64,000 bases of DNA, taken from Flavihumibacter stibioxidans (GTDB lineage Bacteria > Bacteroidota > Bacteroidia > Chitinophagales > Chitinophagaceae). The notes beneath the pieces are model-generated. The model was not told where the DNA came from, searched no databases, and saw only the letters and a program-made list of their open reading frames with translations. Location of the stretch: positions 434,001 to 498,000 of the forward strand of contig NZ_MBUA01000023.1 in NCBI RefSeq assembly GCF_014332695.1, given 5' to 3'. The translations under genes were made by a program, and so were the position numbers. How positions within the stretch are numbered: position 1 is the first letter of the stretch; each line of letters opens with the position of its first letter. Positions 59,018 to 64,000 of this stretch are shown here, piece by piece.

Positions 59018-62000
59018 TGCGCCCCTCCACCTTCAGCCCCCTCTGCCGCCGGTGCCGCTGCATGCGGCGCACCAAACTGCTCATGGGCGCTGATCTTATC
59101 GGTATTACGCACTTTGGCAAGGTAGTTCACATTCGGCAATACGTGGATCTGCTCCAGTGAATAGAACATCCTGTTCATGTTGTCATGACGGTGTTTGGAA
59201 ACGGCACTTGCGCTGTTGTTCACGTTACCGAAGACAATGGCATCAGCAGAACAAGCCTGCTGACAGGCAGTCTTCACATCCTTATCTTCGAGCGGACGAT
59301 CCTGCTTCTTCGCAGTCAGTTTACCCTCCTGCAGACGCTGTACACAGAATGAACATTTTTCAATCACACCACGGCTGCGGACAGTAACATCCGGATTCAG
59401 CACCATGCGGGTGAGGTCATCGTTCATCATCATAATCACATCGCTGGACTCATCCTGGTTACCGCTGAAGCTGTCAGCTCCGGTGTAATCAGCCCAGTTG
59501 AAACGACGCACTTTATATGGACAGTTGTTGGCACAATACCTGGTACCGATACAACGGTTATAAGTCATCTGGTTCAGGCCCTCGCTGCTGTGGTTGGTAG
59601 CGGCAACCGGACAAACGTTCTCACAGGGAGCGTTGTCGCAGTGCTGGCAAAGCATTGGCTGGAACACGGTCTGGATGCTTTCCGGATCGTTCACATCACC
59701 TGCGAAATACCGGTCGATGCGCAACCAGTGCATGTCATGCGCACGCAGCACTTCAGACTTGCCAACAACAGACACGTTGTTTTCAGCCGTACAGGCAACC
59801 ACGCAGGCACCACAACCATAACAGCTGTTCATATCGATGCTCATGCCCCACTTGATACCGGGCTTGTCAAACATCGGATAGAGCGTGCCATCCTTATCAT
59901 AATTCTCCAAACCACCCCATGGCTCCAGTTCTTTCTTACGGCCATCCAGGATCTTGGTCGGATTCTTGACATATTCAGCCAGTGTCAGCTCCTTAACCAC
60001 TTCGTAGCGGCCTTCGTAGCTGGCATGGGTTTGTGTAGTAGCGATCTTGAATTTGCTAGTACTCTTTTCCAGCGTGGCATCTGCAAAATTCAATACAGAA
60101 GTTCCGTTGAAAGAAGCAAGCTGGTAAACATTCTGTCCCACACCCGCTGCCGCTTTACCGATCTTCTCGCTGCGACCATAACCTACAGCGATGGCAATGG
60201 TGTCGTTGTTCATACCGGGAATCAACAGTACCGGCAGGTCAACGGTCTTATTTCCAACTTTTACAATTACCGCAGGCTTTTCAGGGAATGCTTCGTAATT
60301 ATCAGATTGGGAGGGATTAGAAATATCAATATCAAACATTGCCTTGCCCATCGCAGGGGACATCATCACATAGTTGTCCCATGTAGCCCGGGTAATCGGA
60401 TCAGGCGTTTCCTGCAACCATGGGTTGTTGGCATGACGTCCATCGCCGATTGTTGGCTTCTGGTAAAGCACCACTTCCACTTTACCGCCTTTTTTAGCAG
60501 CAGCCACAGCAGCAGCAGCGGCGGCGACACCTGCACCGTTGAAGCTGGGGAAACCCATCACGGCAGCAGCTGATTCAATCACACCATCCTGCAAAGCTTT
60601 GTTGAAATTGTCGCTTCCACCAAGGCGGGAAGTCCAGAAATTCTTGTGGTAATCCGCATAAGTAGTGGCGTTACCGCTCCACTTCAGCAGGGTATCCTGC
60701 CACTGGCGGGTCTTGAACAGGGGAGAGATGGTAGGTTGTACCAGGCTCACATATCCTGCTTTATGTTCTGCATCACCCCAGCTTTCCAGGAAATGGTTAG
60801 CAGGTAATACATATTTACACAGTTCGGTGGTTTCATCCATTTTCTCATTGAAGGAAACAGACACCCGAACTTTTTTCAATCCGGTTTTGAACTTCTCTGC
60901 ATCAAAGTAATCGTATGCAGGATTGGCATCCTGGATCAGCAGGGCACCTACGGCACCTGCATTCATATCTTCCACCAGTTTGGCCATATCCGCATCGATA
61001 CCAGCCCTGTTTTGCAGGGGGGATGCCCAATTGATGACAGCACCATTAGCACCTATCGCTTCGTTGATGGCATTCACCAGGATCTGAACATTCACATCAT
61101 TGCTGCCACAAACCACCAGTGACTGACCCTTATGGGCTGCCAGGTCCTTTGCAACTTTTTCGATGCCTTTTTTCAGTTTGTCGCCTGTAACTCCGCTAAC
61201 ACCCTGCCCATTCAGCGCTCCCAGGAGGGCCGCTGCCACAGCACCGGTTTCTGAGGGACGGTGAGTGAAACGTTCGTCAGCATTGGCCCCGGTCATGCTC
61301 AGCATTGACTCAAACTGGTAATGCTTGCTCATGGATGGATGTTGTGCATCCACCTTGCGCCCTTTCGAGTAGCCTTTGGAGAACTCAACGGGGTTCAGCC
61401 AGGTTCCCAGGAAATCAGCACCCAGGCTCACGATAACCTTGGCATTTTCGAATTGGTAGGATGGGATGGCGCGTTTGCCATGTGTGGCTTCATTTGCCAG
61501 CAACATGCCGCTGTATGAAACCCCATCGTATTGAACATGGCGGCTTCCGGGATATTTCGCCAGGAATTCGCTGATCACCTGCTTGGATGAAGGAGAGTTG
61601 ATGGTGCTGGTTAACAGTACTACAGGAGCACCACCCAGTCCGTTCAACGCATCACCCACCATTTTATCAAAAGCATCGAAAGTGCTTACTTCCTTGCCAT
61701 CTGCCATCGGGAAACGGAGACGTGCCGTATCATAAAGATCCAGCACAGAGGCCTGCACCTGTGAAGTGGTACCGCCCCTTGACCAGGAAGACAGTTCGTT
61801 CCCTTCAATTTTGATGGGACGGCCGTCTCTTACCTTGGCTACCACCGGAATGGCATCACCTCCTGATATATAAGTGGTGGCGTAATAATTGGCAATCCCG
61901 GGTACAGCATCAACCGGACGATTGATGAAAGGGATCGCTTTTTTTACAGGTATCTCACAACTGGCTGCAACTGCAGCGGCAGCTGTGCTGAAACCCACGT

Positions 62001-62160
62001 ATTTTAGGAAGTCGCGGCGCGGAGTCTTTGCATCAGACAAGCCCTGTGCATCAAAATTCTCAAAAGGCAGATCTTCCTTGAATTCATCCTGCGCGTTCTT
62101 TTTAAAGGCGTCTGAGTTATTCAACTCACCGAAACTTTGCCAGTACTTTTTTTGCTCCAT
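59011..62160 (-). CDS. actB: Alternative complex III subunit B (molybdopterin-like plus ferredoxin domains)
   Basis: This 1049-residue protein has a Tat-variant leader (PRRDFLKYVGFSTAAAAVAASC), a molybdopterin-oxidoreductase-like region (about 60-740, no cofactor expected) and a C-terminal ferredoxin region. The latter has four cysteine clusters: CYGCGACVVAC, CQHCDNAPCENVCP, CIGTRYCANNCP and CSFCVQRL. These suggest 3Fe-4S/4Fe-4S centres carrying electrons from the quinol site to the hemes. A Gly/Ala/His-rich tail ends it. It follows actA by 63 bp. Confidence 0.94.
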   Translation of the reverse strand: MEQKKYWQSFGELNNSDAFKKNAQDEFKEDLPFENFDAQGLSDAKTPRRDFLKYVGFSTAAAAVAASCEIPVKKAIPFINRPVDAVPGIANYYATTYISGGDAIPVVAKVRDGRPIKIEGNELSSWSRGGTTSQVQASVLDLYDTARLRFPMADGKEVSTFDAFDKMVGDALNGLGGAPVVLLTSTINSPSSKQVISEFLAKYPGSRHVQYDGVSYSGMLLANEATHGKRAIPSYQFENAKVIVSLGADFLGTWLNPVEFSKGYSKGRKVDAQHPSMSKHYQFESMLSMTGANADERFTHRPSETGAVAAALLGALNGQGVSGVTGDKLKKGIEKVAKDLAAHKGQSLVVCGSNDVNVQILVNAINEAIGANGAVINWASPLQNRAGIDADMAKLVEDMNAGAVGALLIQDANPAYDYFDAEKFKTGLKKVRVSVSFNEKMDETTELCKYVLPANHFLESWGDAEHKAGYVSLVQPTISPLFKTRQWQDTLLKWSGNATTYADYHKNFWTSRLGGSDNFNKALQDGVIESAAAVMGFPSFNGAGVAAAAAAVAAAKKGGKVEVVLYQKPTIGDGRHANNPWLQETPDPITRATWDNYVMMSPAMGKAMFDIDISNPSQSDNYEAFPEKPAVIVKVGNKTVDLPVLLIPGMNNDTIAIAVGYGRSEKIGKAAAGVGQNVYQLASFNGTSVLNFADATLEKSTSKFKIATTQTHASYEGRYEVVKELTLAEYVKNPTKILDGRKKELEPWGGLENYDKDGTLYPMFDKPGIKWGMSIDMNSCYGCGACVVACTAENNVSVVGKSEVLRAHDMHWLRIDRYFAGDVNDPESIQTVFQPMLCQHCDNAPCENVCPVAATNHSSEGLNQMTYNRCIGTRYCANNCPYKVRRFNWADYTGADSFSGNQDESSDVIMMMNDDLTRMVLNPDVTVRSRGVIEKCSFCVQRLQEGKLTAKKQDRPLEDKDVKTACQQACSADAIVFGNVNNSASAVSKHRHDNMNRMFYSLEQIHVLPNVNYLAKVRNTDKISAHEQFGAPHAAAPAAEGAEGGGAHH

Positions 62161-62223
62161 ATACCCAAACCCCTGAAGGGGCTTTGATTTTTTGGTGATG
62201 AAAAATGGTTTATTGCAATGCTA

Positions 62224-63465
62224 TTAATAGTGACACTTCTGACATTCTGTACCACCGATCCTTTCTACGGTTACACTGTCCAGGGTACCGTTTTTCAGGT
62301 CGTTGTGGAACTTCTCGTAAATACTGTAGAATTTGTTGTCGGTAAACTGAACCTTGGTTTCGCGGTGACAGTTCACGCACCAACCCATGCTCAGGTCTGT
62401 AAACTGGTACACTTCGCCCATGTTCTGAACCTCTCCATGACAGGTCTGACAAGCCACCTGGCCTGCTTTAACGTGCTGGGAGTGGTTGAAATAAACGTGA
62501 TCAGGCAGATTGTGGATCTTAACCCACTCGATCGGCTTGGGCTCGTTTGCGTATTTTTTCTGGTCAGGATCCCAACCAGTGTAAGAGTAGAGTTTCTTGA
62601 TTTCCTCAGTACCATTCACTTCGGTACCATCTTCACGGTATAACTTCTCACCGGCGTATTCGTTGATTGCCATGTGACAGTTCATACAGGTATTGAGGGA
62701 TGGAATATTAGCGTGTTTGCCTTCCTGGGCACCGCCGTGACAGTACAGACAGTTGATCTGGTTGGTACCGGCATGCACCTTGTGAGAATAATAAATCGGC
62801 TGCTCAGGCTGGTAGTCTTTGGAACGGCCCAAACCGATGGCACCCATAATAGTATAATACCCTCCTATGATAAATAAAATCACGGCAAACAAAGCGATAT
62901 AGGCTTTGTTGCGGTAGAAAGGAACCGGCTCATAGGAGGGAACTCCCTCCTTTTCGTCACTCAGGCGCTTCAGGTTGGCATTCACCTGCATCAGCACCAG
63001 CACAATGATCGCCAGGATCAGGGTCAGGATACCAAAGAGGAGTGAGTTGTCAGCCTCCGGAGCAGCTGCACCGGCAGCATCAGTCTTTACTTCGGGCTTT
63101 TTGTTAGCCTCAGTACTGATGTAAGTCAGCATGGCTGCGATTTCCTCATCCGTCAGGTTGGGGAAAGCGTTCATCGGCGTTTTGTTCCACTGGTTGTAGA
63201 GATCAGTGAAATACTTATTACCAGAAGAAAGTACTGCCTGGTTATTACGGATCCACGCATACAACAGTTTCTTGTCAGTTACACGTTCTTCAATACCAGC
63301 CAGTGCCGGACCGGTCAGGTTCTTGGATACAGCATGACAGGAAGCACAGTTCTGCTGGAACAATGCTTTACCATCCTGGGCAAAAACCTGCTGGTCAAAA
63401 CAAACAACTGTGAGAAGTAGAAAACTGATTACTAATTTCTTCGCAATCGACCTATAATGAATCAT
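62224..63465 (-). CDS. actA: Alternative complex III subunit A, monoheme-pentaheme cytochrome c fusion
   Basis: This 413-residue protein has an N-terminal signal or anchor (LVISFLLLTVVCFDQQVFA), a class I cytochrome domain (CASCH at residue 40), two transmembrane helices (about 140-165 and 190-215) and a C-terminal pentaheme domain. The five further heme motifs are CLYCH, CMNCH, CQTCH, CVNCH and CQKCH. The six hemes lead electrons to ActE and oxidase. Many ActA proteins have only the pentaheme part, so the N-terminal domain is an extra carrier. It is the first gene of the operon. Confidence 0.94.
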   Translation of the reverse strand: MIHYRSIAKKLVISFLLLTVVCFDQQVFAQDGKALFQQNCASCHAVSKNLTGPALAGIEERVTDKKLLYAWIRNNQAVLSSGNKYFTDLYNQWNKTPMNAFPNLTDEEIAAMLTYISTEANKKPEVKTDAAGAAAPEADNSLLFGILTLILAIIVLVLMQVNANLKRLSDEKEGVPSYEPVPFYRNKAYIALFAVILFIIGGYYTIMGAIGLGRSKDYQPEQPIYYSHKVHAGTNQINCLYCHGGAQEGKHANIPSLNTCMNCHMAINEYAGEKLYREDGTEVNGTEEIKKLYSYTGWDPDQKKYANEPKPIEWVKIHNLPDHVYFNHSQHVKAGQVACQTCHGEVQNMGEVYQFTDLSMGWCVNCHRETKVQFTDNKFYSIYEKFHNDLKNGTLDSVTVERIGGTECQKCHY

Positions 63466-63511
63466 AAGCTGGAAATGTCGTTGGTAATGTTAAAATGCCT
63501 CAATTCGCTGG

Positions 63512-63544
63512 CAAAAATATGACACGTTATTGACAATCTATCAA
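63512..63544 (-). promoter_or_regulatory. Promoter of the act-cta respiratory operon, TTG-N22-TATTTTTG
   Basis: On the minus strand TTG (63544-63542) and TATTTTTG (63519-63512) match the Bacteroidota -33/-7 elements with a 22-bp spacer. The predicted leader to the actA start codon is about 40 nt. Confidence 0.52.
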
Positions 63545-63667
63545 CATGGTCATTTTTTTTTTAGCCGCGCAGGGCTTGCATTTCAGCGAATTGTGCAAAC
63601 TTATAGATAGCACTTTTATACAATTCGTAAACGATTTTTGTTAAAACAATTCTGCTTAGTTTGCGGC

Positions 63668-64000
63668 ATGTTTGAGAAACTACGGCATAAATGGAAGGTG
63701 GACAGCACCCAGCTTTTCCTGGTCATTACCACTTTCGCGGTAGGCGGTAGCCTTACGGGGATAGCTGCCCGAAAACTCATGACTTTACTACCCGTTCAAC
63801 AGGCTGTCCTCTGGACCATATTATATATCATCATAATGACCCTGACCTGGCCGGTAATGGTACTGGTGGTGAGTATCCCCCTCGGTCAGTTCCCGTTCTT
63901 TAAGAATTATCTCGCCCGCATCGCCTCCCGGATTTCCGGATCACCCCACAAAACCGAAAACGTCAATCCTCATAAAGTTATGCCCCAGAATATGAATATC
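63668..64000 (+). CDS. DUF6787-like membrane protein (3' end outside window)
   Basis: The reading frame begins at the ATG at 63668 and is open to the window edge (111 codons). It starts MFEKLRHKWKVDSTQLFLVITTFAVGGSLTG. Two transmembrane helices follow (LFLVITTFAVGGSLTGIAA and LWTILYIIIMTLTWPVMVLVVS), then GQFPFFKNYLARI, a pattern of a widespread Bacteroidota family. Function is unknown. Family members as recalled end soon after this point, so the extra residues seen (SGSPHKTENVNPHK) suggest a longer tail. A T-rich -33-like and TTAGTTTG -7-like sequence precede it. Confidence 0.72.
   Translation, partial: MFEKLRHKWKVDSTQLFLVITTFAVGGSLTGIAARKLMTLLPVQQAVLWTILYIIIMTLTWPVMVLVVSIPLGQFPFFKNYLARIASRISGSPHKTENVNPHKVMPQNMNI

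Overview
The window looks like a chromosome segment from a Bacteroidota bacterium, most likely family Chitinophagaceae. The evidence is a SusC/SusD pair, ASPIC/UnbV FG-GAP lipoproteins, an alternative complex III plus aa3-type oxidase operon, DUF5522 and DUF6787-type proteins, and Bacteroidota-type promoters (TTG, then TAnnTTTG). There is no rRNA, CRISPR array, intact insertion sequence or phage. The genus is not resolved.

Layout. 1-2638 (mostly minus): a sulfur/peroxide module with a peroxiredoxin (cut by the window edge), a metallo-beta-lactamase/rhodanese fusion and a Crp/Fnr regulator; a Crp-like box lies between the regulator and the fusion gene. 2700-6000: rnhB, a GNAT acetyltransferase, a Sua5/YciO protein and an orphan 2-oxoacid:ferredoxin oxidoreductase beta subunit. 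6167-15435: secreted lipase, LacI regulator, GH29 fucosidase, carboxymuconolactone decarboxylase-like protein, S9 peptidase, an MG2/plug-domain envelope protein and an RRM protein. 15620-20925: a Tet-type MFS exporter, then the oxidative pentose phosphate set gnd-zwf-pgl. 20944-22117: a Dabb protein, a decayed transposase end and a cluster of GTCTGAC palindromes. 22109-33727: a five-gene minus-strand Sus-like locus (SusC, SusD, a large FG-GAP lipoprotein, a vanadium haloperoxidase-type enzyme, a CRTAC1-like protein) with no glycoside hydrolase. 34129-40725: MarR plus acyl-CoA dehydrogenase, then hydrolase, glycosyltransferase and ABC permease, a small lipoprotein and an Lrp/AsnC regulator. 40810-41360: an RNA-only transcription unit holding two tRNA-like RNAs. 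41471-47662: a degenerate K+-channel-like protein, a GH127-type arabinofuranosidase, rmuC, trmB, DUF5522, an alkyltransferase-like protein and a small membrane protein. 47700-63465: one long minus-strand respiratory operon, actABCDEF-ctaC-ctaD-ctaB-coxIII-coxIII-coxIV-sco-DUF420, encoding quinol oxidation and oxygen reduction together with heme O synthesis and copper delivery. 63668-64000: a DUF6787-like protein cut by the window edge.

The most unusual element is the pair of tRNA-like RNAs at 40868-41208. Both keep a canonical acceptor stem, D arm and T arm, but have a 47- or 121-nt variable region. Their anticodon loops (GUC followed by U, and in one copy C at position 33) look unsuited to decoding. 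A strong promoter and U-tracts frame them. Two families of dispersed palindromes are also notable: a REP-like GTCTGAC family at five loci, which supplies a stop codon to one gene and abuts a promoter of another, and a CACCCGTCGGGTG family flanking the MG2/plug gene. All statements come from reading the sequence; no database search was run.
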